Shown: positions 33,191-41,301 of the stretch, one piece after another
Layout of the letters: each line of letters starts with the position of its first letter
Position numbering within the stretch: the first letter of the stretch is position 1
DNA from: Phycisphaerales bacterium
Lineage (GTDB): Bacteria > Planctomycetota > Phycisphaerae > Phycisphaerales > SM1A02
Assembly: GCA_009691785.1 (NCBI GenBank)
Contig: SIAM01000017.1
Coordinates: forward strand, 1 to 43,950
Length of the DNA: 43,950 nt
Direction of reading: 5' to 3'
The notes under the pieces: generated by a model
Told to the model about the DNA's origin: nothing
The model's input: the letters and a program-made list of their open reading frames with translations, nothing else
Databases searched by the model: none
Program-made: the position numbers and the translations under genes

Positions 33191-34147
33191 TTATTGGGCC
33201 AAGAAGATGTCGTTGACCGTGGTCGCTTGGGGGGACAACGGAAGTGACTGGGAATCCTGCACTCCGTCAGGCAAGTAAATATTGTCGCCGTTGATTAATG
33301 GTGTCACCAACCAAATAATGGACACATCCGCGAACAAAACATTTTGCCCGCGCTGTTGATGATTCATGGAACACTGCGTGTTGGGTGCCGACAACTCCGA
33401 TTTGTTGCCAATGCGGCGCATATGGATCACGGGGTTGGCATCCGCCACAAGTGGCGTGCGGCCCATGAGTTCAAGTCGAAATGGAGTGTTTACGCTTGGT
33501 ACGCGGAACGAGAATGTTCCACACGCGGATCCCGCTGTGCAAGCAGGACAATGAAGCGAGTCGTGCCTGGCATATCCATTTCGTTCAAGTAGCAACAAGT
33601 GTCCGCTGTGTTCGTAATTGCTCCAATCCAGTTTGGAAGCGGCGGGGGATTCAAACAGTCCGCCCAAACTTGCTGTCGCAGGAAGATTGCCGCGATGATC
33701 CACCGCGTAGGCGGCAATGCTTGATCCAACAGTACGAAGATTGTTGGCGCAATTTTGTTCAAGCGCGGCGGCGCGCATTCGTTGCGCGATTGGCCAACCC
33801 ACGCCCGTGGCTAGCAACGCCACCGCGGCGACTGCGCCAAAATCCGCCCATTGCGTTCGCTTGCCCCAGCTTGGCGTGTGAATTTCCATTCGATCTTGCT
33901 TGGCCCGCTCTTCGCGGGCAATGCGCGCCATGGTTGAATCCAGCAGAAGCGTGTCGGGCTCTGACACGGGATATGCCTCTAATTTTCTCAGCAACGACAA
34001 CGCAGCCGCTTGTCGCGTGGATTCAGCGGATTCATTGTGTTTTTGAACAAGGTCGTCGCCATCCACAAGTCCCGCCTCAAGCAACGCGTCAATCGCGCGT
34101 CGATTCTCTTCGCTCAAGATTTTATGATTGTCATCACTCGGGATCAT
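33191..34147 (-). CDS. Anti-sigma factor with a prepilin-like extracytoplasmic domain
   Basis: A 318-residue protein. The N-terminal 95 residues are soluble and acidic-helical and lack the HxxxCxxC of zinc anti-sigma factors. One membrane segment (about 102-121) follows. The outer part begins NCANNLRTVGSSIAAYAVDHRGNLP and ends QRGQNVLFADVSIIWL, the order seen after the cut site and at the 'NvlFaDGhv' end of planctomycete DUF1559/prepilin-like proteins, with a CPACTAGSACG Cys cluster between. It starts inside the sigma gene's stop (ATGA), so it is coupled to it and most likely inhibits it. The anti-sigma role rests on position and topology. Confidence 0.72.
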   Translation of the reverse strand: MIPSDDNHKILSEENRRAIDALLEAGLVDGDDLVQKHNESAESTRQAAALSLLRKLEAYPVSEPDTLLLDSTMARIAREERAKQDRMEIHTPSWGKRTQWADFGAVAAVALLATGVGWPIAQRMRAAALEQNCANNLRTVGSSIAAYAVDHRGNLPATASLGGLFESPAASKLDWSNYEHSGHLLLLERNGYARHDSLHCPACTAGSACGTFSFRVPSVNTPFRLELMGRTPLVADANPVIHMRRIGNKSELSAPNTQCSMNHQQRGQNVLFADVSIIWLVTPLINGDNIYLPDGVQDSQSLPLSPQATTVNDIFLAQ

Positions 34148-34785
34148 GAGTGATCCTTGGATGTTTCGTGAGTTGTCTGAGCCCAGCCATCGGCAAAGAG
34201 CGCCACAGCGGAATGCAATCTGCTTTTAACGGTTCCAAGAGGAATGCTCAGCATGTCGGCAATCTGTTGATAGCTGAAGCGCTGGAAGTACGCCATGAGT
34301 AAAATTTCGCGGTGCAATTCTGGAAGCGCGTCTACAACTTTCTTGACGCATGAGGATTCTTCAAGCGCCGACATGGAATCTCCAGGTTGTTTGTTTTTCG
34401 AGGCCACAACATCAAGCAACGTGAATTCATTTTCGCCGTGACCCATGGGCTTATCCAAACTTAAAGCGACGCGGCGTTTCTGATGGCGATACCAATCGCG
34501 CGCCTTGTTGGATGCAATGGTGTACAGCCAAGGGCGAAGTGTGCGCGTGACATCAAAGGTTGATGCTGAAAGATAGATCTGTAAAAACGTTTCTTGGAAC
34601 ACATCGTCCGCCGCGGAGGCCGAGCCCAAAAACCGTTGCAAGTAGCGGTGAAGATCGGTTCGATATCTCTCAACCAGCAGGGGAAATGCGCGTCCGTCGC
34701 CTGCGAGATGGGCGATCATTAAGCTCTCGTCGGAAGTTTCTTCGCCCTCTATCTCCACAAAGGAGATCGTAGTGTCATTGTTCAT
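34144..34785 (-). CDS. ECF-type RNA polymerase sigma factor
   Basis: A 213-residue sigma-70 family factor with region 2 (about 27-95, PLLVERYRTDLHRYLQRFLG then ADDVFQETFLQIYL, and RPWLYTIASNKARDWYRHQKRR) and region 4 (about 155-205, LPELHREILLMAYFQRFSYQQIADMLSIPLGTVKSRLHSA). Start: the ATG at 34785 has GGAG 8 bases upstream; longer starts at 34845 and 34866 lack one. The stop overlaps the anti-sigma start by 4 bases. No duplicate of its promoter could be identified by eye. Confidence 0.93.
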   Translation of the reverse strand: MNNDTTISFVEIEGEETSDESLMIAHLAGDGRAFPLLVERYRTDLHRYLQRFLGSASAADDVFQETFLQIYLSASTFDVTRTLRPWLYTIASNKARDWYRHQKRRVALSLDKPMGHGENEFTLLDVVASKNKQPGDSMSALEESSCVKKVVDALPELHREILLMAYFQRFSYQQIADMLSIPLGTVKSRLHSAVALFADGWAQTTHETSKDHS

Positions 34786-34915
34786 TGGAATGACTCCGTG
34801 ATTGTCGGCAAATGGATGCAGGGAATCGTGAGGAAACGCAGTCATACACTTGCTACGATGCGCCAAGTTTTCTTGTTTGCAAGGATGATTGAAATTTTAG
34901 GAGTCTCGAAGAATT

Positions 34916-36049
34916 ATGGGTGTGCCAATTAGCCAAATGTGGACGGTTGCAAGTTATGTGCTCAAACAAAGACTCGCTGGACGCAAGCGATATCCCTTGG
35001 TTTTAATGCTTGAGCCACTTTTTCGATGCAATCTTGCCTGCGCCGGTTGCGGAAAGATTCAGTATCCCGCGCACGTCCTAAAACGCAATTTGACAGTCAA
35101 AGAATGCGTGGACGCGGTCGACGAATGCGCCACCCCCATGGTCAGCATTCCAGGCGGCGAGCCGCTTTTGCACCCCGACATCAAGCAAATTGTGGAGGCC
35201 TTGGTTGAGCGCAAAAAGTACATTTATTTGTGCACCAACGCGCTGTTGCTGAAGGAAAAACTAGAGGCCGGCACATTCAAGCCCAGCAAATATTTGACCT
35301 TTAGCGTGCACATGGACGGCCAAGAAGAGAACCATGACTTCGCGGTGTGTCGCGAGGGAACGTACAAGAAAGCTGTTGATGGAATTCGCCTGGCGGTGAA
35401 GATGGGTTTCCGAATCACCACCAACACCACGCTCTTTGAAGGAGCGGATCCAAATTCCGTGCGCGTATTCTTTGATGAGATGATGGCCCTTGGCGTGGAA
35501 GGCATGATGATTAGTCCGGGCTACGCCTACGACAAGGCGCCCGATCAATCTGGATTTTTGAAGCGCAAGGAAACCAACGAACTGTTTGAGATGATTCTTT
35601 CCAATCGCAAGAAGGGTTGGAAGTTCAATCAGAGTCCGCTGTTCCTTGAGTTTCTCATGGGCAAGCGCACCTATGAATGCACTCCGTGGGGCATGCCCGC
35701 GTACAACGTCTTCGGTTGGCAGAAGCCGTGCTATTTGTTGCAAGAAGGCTACGCCGACACATTTCAAGAATTGATCGATGAGACTGATTGGGCTCATTAC
35801 GGCCATGAAAGCGGCAACCCCAAATGCGCCAATTGCATGGTGCACAGCGGGTATGAAGCCACCGCGGTTGATCACACTTTCTCTGGTTTTAAAGGCATTT
35901 GGGGCAATATCAAGGCGATTGTGTTTAACAGTTACGCCAATCCAAGCGCTCGGAAAAATTTGCAAGCCGAAAGCGCAAAGCCCCACGGACCCATGAAGCA
36001 TTTGGTTCAACTTGGTCTGGCTCAGGATATTCACCGCCCCGCGGCGTGA
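34916..36049 (+). CDS. hpnH: Adenosyl-hopene transferase HpnH (radical SAM)
   Basis: Adds the 5'-deoxyadenosyl group of SAM to diploptene, the first step of bacteriohopanepolyol side chains. The radical SAM ligands are C38, C42, C45 (RCNLACAGC), and the sequence is HpnH-like throughout: RKRYPLVLMLEP, YPAHVLKRNLT, VSIPGGEPLLHPDI, NTTLFEGADP, SPGYAYDKAPDQ, NVFGWQKPCYLL and GNPKCANCMVHSGYEATAV. The 377 residues are normal. GGAG lies 14 bases before the ATG, a poor spacing, with GAAGAA closer in. The usual partners hpnG and shc (squalene-hopene cyclase) are not in the window. Confidence 0.93.
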   Translation: MGVPISQMWTVASYVLKQRLAGRKRYPLVLMLEPLFRCNLACAGCGKIQYPAHVLKRNLTVKECVDAVDECATPMVSIPGGEPLLHPDIKQIVEALVERKKYIYLCTNALLLKEKLEAGTFKPSKYLTFSVHMDGQEENHDFAVCREGTYKKAVDGIRLAVKMGFRITTNTTLFEGADPNSVRVFFDEMMALGVEGMMISPGYAYDKAPDQSGFLKRKETNELFEMILSNRKKGWKFNQSPLFLEFLMGKRTYECTPWGMPAYNVFGWQKPCYLLQEGYADTFQELIDETDWAHYGHESGNPKCANCMVHSGYEATAVDHTFSGFKGIWGNIKAIVFNSYANPSARKNLQAESAKPHGPMKHLVQLGLAQDIHRPAA

Positions 36050-36149
36050 TGCGGTGCTGAGCTTGAATGTTGGCGCGCTGATAGAACGACGAATGTTTTT
36101 GTTCGCGCACAAAACACAATCAACATTTAAGTTGCGATGAGTGTGTCAA

Positions 36150-36878
36150 TTACAGTTGGTCAAATGTCGTGACTGACGCGCTTGGAAAGCTGTCAGCCAC
36201 TTTCGATTGCGCACCGCGCGCCGCCTCTATGAAGTCGCGCACTTTTGTGAAGTCCTTCACGCCGCGCGAACTTTCCACGCCGCTGCTCACATCAACCGCC
36301 CAAGGTTGCGTTTGCGAAATGGCTTTGGCAACCTGATCAGGCGTAAGTCCGCCGGCAAGAATAAGCGGTAAGCGGTTGGCCCAAGTCTGAGTTGGACGGC
36401 ACCAGTTCCAGTCATCACCCGCGCCAGCGTTGGGAGCATCTATCAAGAGCGCGCTGATGAGTTCATGGGGACAGTGTTGCAATGTGTTTGCCTCTTCAAT
36501 TGAACAACCAAAGATGCGCTTACGGTTGGGTCCGCCGATTGCTTCATAGACCTGAATGGTCCCCGGCCAATGTTGCAATTGCGCGTTTGTCACATCCGAC
36601 CAACTGCGCATGACTAGTACGGGTGTCGCTCTGATTTGGAAAGCCTTGCCACTCACGCCCCCAGTTGGATTGGGCATGGTCTTTTGCGCATGAATGTGGG
36701 ACAATATGTGGTTGGCAATTTCAAGGGCAGTTTGGAAGTCAACGTGCCGCGGCGAGGCCTGCGCAACTACAAATCCAATCGCATCCGCGCCAAGTTCGGC
36801 GGCTCGTATGGCGTCATCTAGAGTTCGAAGCCCGCAAATTTTCACCAAAGTTTTTAATTTGCCGCTTCGAATTTCCAT
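36150..36878 (-). CDS. trpF: Phosphoribosylanthranilate isomerase
   Basis: Third step of tryptophan synthesis. TIM barrel with LVKICGLRTLDDA (catalytic Cys14), the GADAIGFV strand, DAPNAGAG, LILAGGLTPDQV, and AVDVSSGVES followed by GVKDFTKV (phosphate end). The 242 residues are longer than usual, with an insertion (about 60-100) and a C-terminal tail. Start: the ATG at 36878 has TAGTCT ending 6 bases upstream. No other trp gene is nearby. It is divergent from citrate synthase by 42 bases. Confidence 0.92.
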   Translation of the reverse strand: MEIRSGKLKTLVKICGLRTLDDAIRAAELGADAIGFVVAQASPRHVDFQTALEIANHILSHIHAQKTMPNPTGGVSGKAFQIRATPVLVMRSWSDVTNAQLQHWPGTIQVYEAIGGPNRKRIFGCSIEEANTLQHCPHELISALLIDAPNAGAGDDWNWCRPTQTWANRLPLILAGGLTPDQVAKAISQTQPWAVDVSSGVESSRGVKDFTKVRDFIEAARGAQSKVADSFPSASVTTFDQL

Positions 36879-36883
36879 GCCAA

Positions 36884-36890
36884 TAGACTA
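36884..36890. promoter_or_regulatory. Symmetric -10 between trpF and citrate synthase
   Basis: TAGACTA reads TAGACT on the plus strand (31 bases before the citrate synthase ATG) and TAGTCT on the minus strand (6 bases before the trpF ATG). One element could serve both directions: leaderless for trpF, leadered for citrate synthase. Confidence 0.4.
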
Positions 36891-36920
36891 CGATCTTCCA
36901 TCAATCTTGAGAGACCCAAC

Positions 36921-38081
36921 ATGAGTATCGCAACACCATCAACTTCGGCAGCACCCATATTTGACAAAGGCCTTGGACAGACCGTCGCGGCGGAAACGCA
37001 GATGTCGTTTATTGACGGCGGTCGAGGCGTTCTTGAATATGTCGGAATTGAAATTGACGCGCTTGCGCGCAACAGCACATTTGAAGAGACGGTGTTCTTG
37101 TTGTGGAACCGTCGCTTGCCAACCCAATCCGAGTTGAACACATTTTGCGATCAGCTTCGCGCCGAGTACGCGCTGCCGCCAATCTTGGTGAATCTCATTC
37201 GTGAAATGCCGCGCGACGCTGGACCAATGCATGTCTTGCGCACGCTTGTCAGCGCGCTTTCTTTGTTTGATAGCGAAGTCGATGACGGCAGCGTTGAAGC
37301 CAACAACCGCAAGGCCATTCGCCTGCTCGCCAAGACGCCAACTATTATCGCGGGCTTTGATCGACATAGAAAAGGCAAGCCAATTGTGGACGCCGATGCG
37401 TCGTTGACTATGGCGCAAAATTTCTTGTACATGCTCAATGCCGCCAAACCCACGGCGTCCATGGCAAAAGCGCTTGATGTCTGCTTGATTTTGCACGCGG
37501 ATCACGGCTTGAATGCCAGCACATTCGCGGCGCGCGTGACCATTTCAACGCTCAGCGACATGTATTCCGCCATGGTCACCGCCATCGGCACGCTCAAAGG
37601 CCCGCTGCATGGCGGAGCCAATGAGGAAGTGATGATCATGCTGAATGAAATTGGAACCATTGAGAATGTGGACGCCTACATCGCGGAAAAACTGCGCAAG
37701 CGCGACCGCATCATGGGCTTTGGTCACCGCGTGTACAAGGCCATTGATCCGCGCGCGACGTATTTAAAAACATTCTCCAAGCAAGTTGCCGCCGACACCG
37801 GCAATTTAAACTTGTTCGAAATGAGCCGCCGCATAGAGGAAATCATGGCCAAGGAAGTTGCCGCCAAGGGCATCTATCCCAATGTGGATTTTTATTCAGC
37901 CACCACATACCACTCCATTGGCATAGATCTGGATTTGTTCACGTGCATGTTCGCCATGAGCCGCATTGCGGGTTGGGCTGGCCATTGCATTGAGCAACTT
38001 GATGGCAACCGATTGATTCGGCCAAACGCCGCGTACATTGGTCCGCATCAGCAGGTGTATGTGGCTATTGATCAGCGTTGA
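36921..38081 (+). CDS. gltA: Citrate synthase
   Basis: Condenses oxaloacetate and acetyl-CoA to citrate. Catalytic residues are visible: His230 (GPLHGGANE), His269 (GFGHRVYK) and Asp323 (NVDFYS); an additional conserved LHADHG is at 191-196. The 386 residues fit the short, dimer-type citrate synthases (also methylcitrate synthases), without the NADH-binding extension of the long type. ATG has GAGAG upstream. 2-Methylcitrate synthase activity cannot be excluded, but no prp genes are nearby. Confidence 0.93.
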   Translation: MSIATPSTSAAPIFDKGLGQTVAAETQMSFIDGGRGVLEYVGIEIDALARNSTFEETVFLLWNRRLPTQSELNTFCDQLRAEYALPPILVNLIREMPRDAGPMHVLRTLVSALSLFDSEVDDGSVEANNRKAIRLLAKTPTIIAGFDRHRKGKPIVDADASLTMAQNFLYMLNAAKPTASMAKALDVCLILHADHGLNASTFAARVTISTLSDMYSAMVTAIGTLKGPLHGGANEEVMIMLNEIGTIENVDAYIAEKLRKRDRIMGFGHRVYKAIDPRATYLKTFSKQVAADTGNLNLFEMSRRIEEIMAKEVAAKGIYPNVDFYSATTYHSIGIDLDLFTCMFAMSRIAGWAGHCIEQLDGNRLIRPNAAYIGPHQQVYVAIDQR

Positions 38082-38106
38082 TTGTTGGCGCGCAGGCTTT
38101 TCGCCA

Positions 38107-38838
38107 TCAGACTGAAATAACTTCGCCTTCTTGCAAGCAAGCAATAGTTGTCGACTTTGGATCAAAATCATCCATCATGTGCATCAATCGCATTTTGGAG
38201 CGGATTTTTTCGGGCAACGCGTTCAGCAACCAAACCGGCGTGTGCGTTGGCGCAGGACTTGTTTCGTGAATGATCAAGTCCGAGTCTTTGGCAAGCCAAT
38301 CAATCAAGGAAGGATCAAACGGAGTGTCCGAACTCCATGCAAGCAACTTGCCATCGGCCTTGAACTTCAGCGCGCTGGTTGGAATGGGATGTTGCGTTCC
38401 ACGACAAGACACTGTTATTCCGCAGATTAAATTTTCGCGCTCGGGATGAAGAAAGCGAATCTCGAAATAGTCGGCAAGTTTGGCGGCGCCTGACTGATCC
38501 ATTGCGGGCGCAAGGCGTTCCCACAGGCGATCCGCAACCGGTTTCCACATATAAAGTTTGGGTAATGCAGCGCCGGTTTCGCGGTGGTGCAGCCACCGCA
38601 AAAAACCAAGGCTTTCTAGTCCGTTGCAATGATCGCCATGCAAGTGCGTGATAATCAAATCGGTTATCTCAAGTGGATCAACCTTCCATCCAGATTTTTC
38701 ACCCGCTTTTCGCAAGGCCATGGGCAAAGAATCGGGGCAATCGATCATAATTTTGCCAGTTGGACCTTTGATTATGGCTGAGCAGCCAAAGCGCGCGGAA
38801 GAAAATATGTTGCCTGTACCGATCATCAACAATTGCAT
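38107..38838 (-). CDS. Metallo-beta-lactamase-fold hydrolase, RNase Z-like
   Basis: A 243-residue protein of the MBL fold. It has the metal motif THLHGDH (His65, His67, Asp69, His70), a CRGTQHPIP region with a further His, LLAWSSDTPFD with the metal-bridging Asp, and HETSPAP toward the end. The order fits the RNase Z/ElaC and MBL-fold 'beta-CASP-less' enzymes, but the exosite arm of true RNase Z is not evident, so the substrate is unknown. Start: ATG at 38838 has TAGAGT 6 bases upstream. It is convergent with citrate synthase. Confidence 0.8.
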   Translation of the reverse strand: MQLLMIGTGNIFSSARFGCSAIIKGPTGKIMIDCPDSLPMALRKAGEKSGWKVDPLEITDLIITHLHGDHCNGLESLGFLRWLHHRETGAALPKLYMWKPVADRLWERLAPAMDQSGAAKLADYFEIRFLHPERENLICGITVSCRGTQHPIPTSALKFKADGKLLAWSSDTPFDPSLIDWLAKDSDLIIHETSPAPTHTPVWLLNALPEKIRSKMRLMHMMDDFDPKSTTIACLQEGEVISV

Positions 38839-38844
38839 ATGGAA

Positions 38845-38850
38845 ACTCTA
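38845..38850 (-). promoter_or_regulatory. -10-like hexamer TAGAGT, 6 bases before the MBL hydrolase start
   Basis: TAGAGT on the minus strand ends exactly 6 bases before the ATG at 38838, with no Shine-Dalgarno. Confidence 0.45.
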
Positions 38851-38939
38851 GCACAATCAGATTGCATACAGACCGAGTTCTATATAAAAAAAATTCCAAT
38901 GCAATGTTGCAAGTGGGATCTAATTATTGCCGCCGCCGC

Positions 38940-38945
38940 TAGTAT
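38940..38945 (+). promoter_or_regulatory. -10-like hexamer TAGTAT, 9 bases before the barrel-protein start
   Basis: TAGTAT precedes the ATG at 38955 by 9 bases, with no Shine-Dalgarno. The 116-base divergent gap holds nothing else that I can name. Confidence 0.3.
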
Positions 38946-38954
38946 TGAAATGCA

Positions 38955-40436
38955 ATGGTTAAGGGAATTACAATTCTCATCATTGGTGGCATGTTGTGCG
39001 TGACATCATATGCCACGGCGCAAAATATTAATGTCCTGGCCAATAATGTTCAAAGGCAACTGAACTCGGAAGACGCGCAATATCGCCAAGATTATTTCAG
39101 GGAAACCCCAATCTCTGAGCGCTTACTTTTGGACGCGGGCGGAACATTTCGCTACGCCTACAACATGATCCAAAATTCGCAAAGTCAAAGCCAATATTTG
39201 ACCACGCCCGATGTACGTTTGTTTCTGCGCGCGGAGCTGGACGGAGGCATCCGGTTCTTTGGCCGTCTACGTTTTTTATACAACGAGTGGGACACCAACG
39301 GTAGTCGTGATTTGGCGCCGGATGCAAAGGAGCAAGGGTGGCAAAATCCAATTGGTGAAATTTACTGGGCCGAATTTGATTTAGCGGGCTTTACAAAAAG
39401 TCAAAATGGTTCCTTGCCTCCCGAGTTTAATCTGGTCATCAAAGGCGGGCGCAACTACCTGATTTGGGGTCAAGGATTGGTGTTGAGCAATTACATGTAC
39501 GCGGTGAAAGCCGAATTGACCGTTGGCGACTTGATGGTGGAGGGAATATTTGCGCAGACCGCTGGGCAGGACACCGTTGACTGGGACACATCGCGCCCTG
39601 GATATGACACTGATACTTCACGGGTTTATTCAGGAATGAAATTAAATTGGAACGGAATCCCAGGGCAGAAGCCCTATGTGTACGCCCTCTGGCAAGAGGA
39701 TCAGAATGGTGGACAGCAAAACATAATTGGAACAGTGCCAACAACATTTAACTATAACAACGGCTACGCAGGCTTCGGAAGCACTGGAAGTTTGGGCGCG
39801 GATTTGGTGTATCGCACCGAATTCGCGTATGAATTTGGCTTAACCTTGAGCGATTCCTTGGATCCAAACAGTGGCTCTCTTTCCCAACCACAACAGGAGA
39901 CAAGGATTAGCGCCGAGGCTGGCTTGGCGGGTCTGACCTATCTACTGCGTAACGAAGTCGACACGCGAGTGGATCTTTCCGTTTTAGTTGGTAGCGGTGA
40001 CAAAAATCGATTGGATAGCGGCACAACATTTGGTGGTATTGCTCCCAACCACACAGACCACTCATTTAATTCGTTGGGCTACATCAACACGGGGTTCGCT
40101 TTGGCGCCGGATCCCGCGAATTTACTTTGTCCGTCAGCGGGAATCAGCACGGATTTATTGCCTGATCCTTCTTCATGGGCACGCGATTTGCGTTTGGGCA
40201 TAACTGGTTTTCTGTTCATGAAAGTCGACAACCAAGCGCCCATCAATATTCTTACACGACCCGGCGGTTCAAATTTAATTGGAGGCGAAGTAGACGCCAC
40301 GCTGGATTGGCGCATTACCAGCGACATTAATTTCAATATGCGCTACGGTATTTTTATGCCCAACAGCAGCGTGTTTTTCGAAAATCAAGGTGCAAATAGG
40401 CAATTTTTCTACGTGGGGATGACCTATGCGTTTTAG
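38955..40436 (+). CDS. Outer-membrane beta-barrel protein, export-porin-like
   Basis: A 493-residue protein. The signal peptide MVKGITILIIGGMLCVTSYATAQ is followed by a mature protein dominated by alternating aromatic/polar strands (LRFLYNEWDTNG, GKGGRNYLIWGQGLVLSNYMYAV, SGMKLNWNGIPG, LVYRTEFAYEFG, WRITSDINFNMRYGIF). It ends VGMTYAF, with the terminal Phe that the BAM machine recognises. It resembles the alginate-export/porin group in strand pattern only; the transported molecule is unknown. The next two genes follow on the same strand: a lipoprotein overlapping it by 11 bases and the FecR-domain protein. Confidence 0.78.
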   Translation: MVKGITILIIGGMLCVTSYATAQNINVLANNVQRQLNSEDAQYRQDYFRETPISERLLLDAGGTFRYAYNMIQNSQSQSQYLTTPDVRLFLRAELDGGIRFFGRLRFLYNEWDTNGSRDLAPDAKEQGWQNPIGEIYWAEFDLAGFTKSQNGSLPPEFNLVIKGGRNYLIWGQGLVLSNYMYAVKAELTVGDLMVEGIFAQTAGQDTVDWDTSRPGYDTDTSRVYSGMKLNWNGIPGQKPYVYALWQEDQNGGQQNIIGTVPTTFNYNNGYAGFGSTGSLGADLVYRTEFAYEFGLTLSDSLDPNSGSLSQPQQETRISAEAGLAGLTYLLRNEVDTRVDLSVLVGSGDKNRLDSGTTFGGIAPNHTDHSFNSLGYINTGFALAPDPANLLCPSAGISTDLLPDPSSWARDLRLGITGFLFMKVDNQAPINILTRPGGSNLIGGEVDATLDWRITSDINFNMRYGIFMPNSSVFFENQGANRQFFYVGMTYAF

Positions 40437-41136
40437 TTCATTGCCATTGTTGTGCTGCTTGTGGTTGCTGTGCGCATGCCAGCCTTACATGATGAAATCA
40501 TCCGCCGTGGACAATTTTGCGGCGCCGCAACAAGAGATCGAATTTCTTGACGCGATGGAGGACATGCCCGCGGTGACCAACAATGACGCCTTGCATACCT
40601 TCTTGATTCTAGAAGATGGAACTGATACCTCCAAGGATTATCAAGACCGCGTCACCGCGGGAATTCAGCGAAAGTGGTTGTCGAGTTCGTTTGATCAACA
40701 AGCCAACGCGGCCGCGCATGTTGGTTGGATGGCGGGGGCGGGTTGCCGCATCATGAAGATTCGTGGTGGCGTAACCATGATGCTCTTCGGTCCCATAGAT
40801 CGCTACGCCGTGAAGGAATTGATCTACATGGAAATTCTTCCATTGCGAACGGACAATCAGTCGCTGACTGGCGGAGAATTTATTGATTACATTAATCGGC
40901 TTGAACGCATCGTGGGTCGCTCTGTATTGAATGCTGGCGAACTTCAGATTGATGAAACCGCGGGTCAATCCGCAATCACGCCTGGCAACGAAGCCGCCAT
41001 ACAAGAGGGCACATTGCCGGCGTCTGGTCCGCTTGAAGCGCCACTTGTGGTTCCTGCGGGATTTGAACCGCCAGTCGAGCCAGACTCGTTCCCAGAACCA
41101 ATCAATTCCGCGGTGCCAAAATCAGCTCAAAATTAG
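40426..41136 (+). CDS. Lipoprotein of the barrel-protein locus, function unknown
   Basis: A 236-residue protein. Lipobox LLCAC within MRFSSLPLLCCLWLLCAC marks an acylated periplasmic or outer-membrane lipoprotein. The mature part is acidic, with the globular stretch AAAHVGWMAGAGCRIMKIRGGVTMMLFGPIDRYAVKELIYME, and ends in a Pro- and Glu-rich tail (EPPVEPDSFPEPINS). I recognise no family. The 11-base overlap with the barrel gene suggests co-translation and a joint role, such as an accessory subunit of the barrel. Confidence 0.72.
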   Translation: MRFSSLPLLCCLWLLCACQPYMMKSSAVDNFAAPQQEIEFLDAMEDMPAVTNNDALHTFLILEDGTDTSKDYQDRVTAGIQRKWLSSSFDQQANAAAHVGWMAGAGCRIMKIRGGVTMMLFGPIDRYAVKELIYMEILPLRTDNQSLTGGEFIDYINRLERIVGRSVLNAGELQIDETAGQSAITPGNEAAIQEGTLPASGPLEAPLVVPAGFEPPVEPDSFPEPINSAVPKSAQN

Positions 41137-41301
41137 GCCATAGCCTCGATTTGACTTCAATTTAGACCCAGATTGAAGAGAGTTCTGTTATTCGGGCTTG
41201 TATTGCACAATTTGAATTGGATATTGAATCTGAAGAATTTATTGTAGTTTCAATTCATAAATCCTTGCGTATAGAGTATCTAATTGAAAGTTTGAGAAAT
41301 C

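Noticed and set aside
35261-36112. 283-residue open frame on the minus strand
   Set aside because: It is antisense to hpnH, which is conserved throughout; the long frame is a by-product of codon bias.
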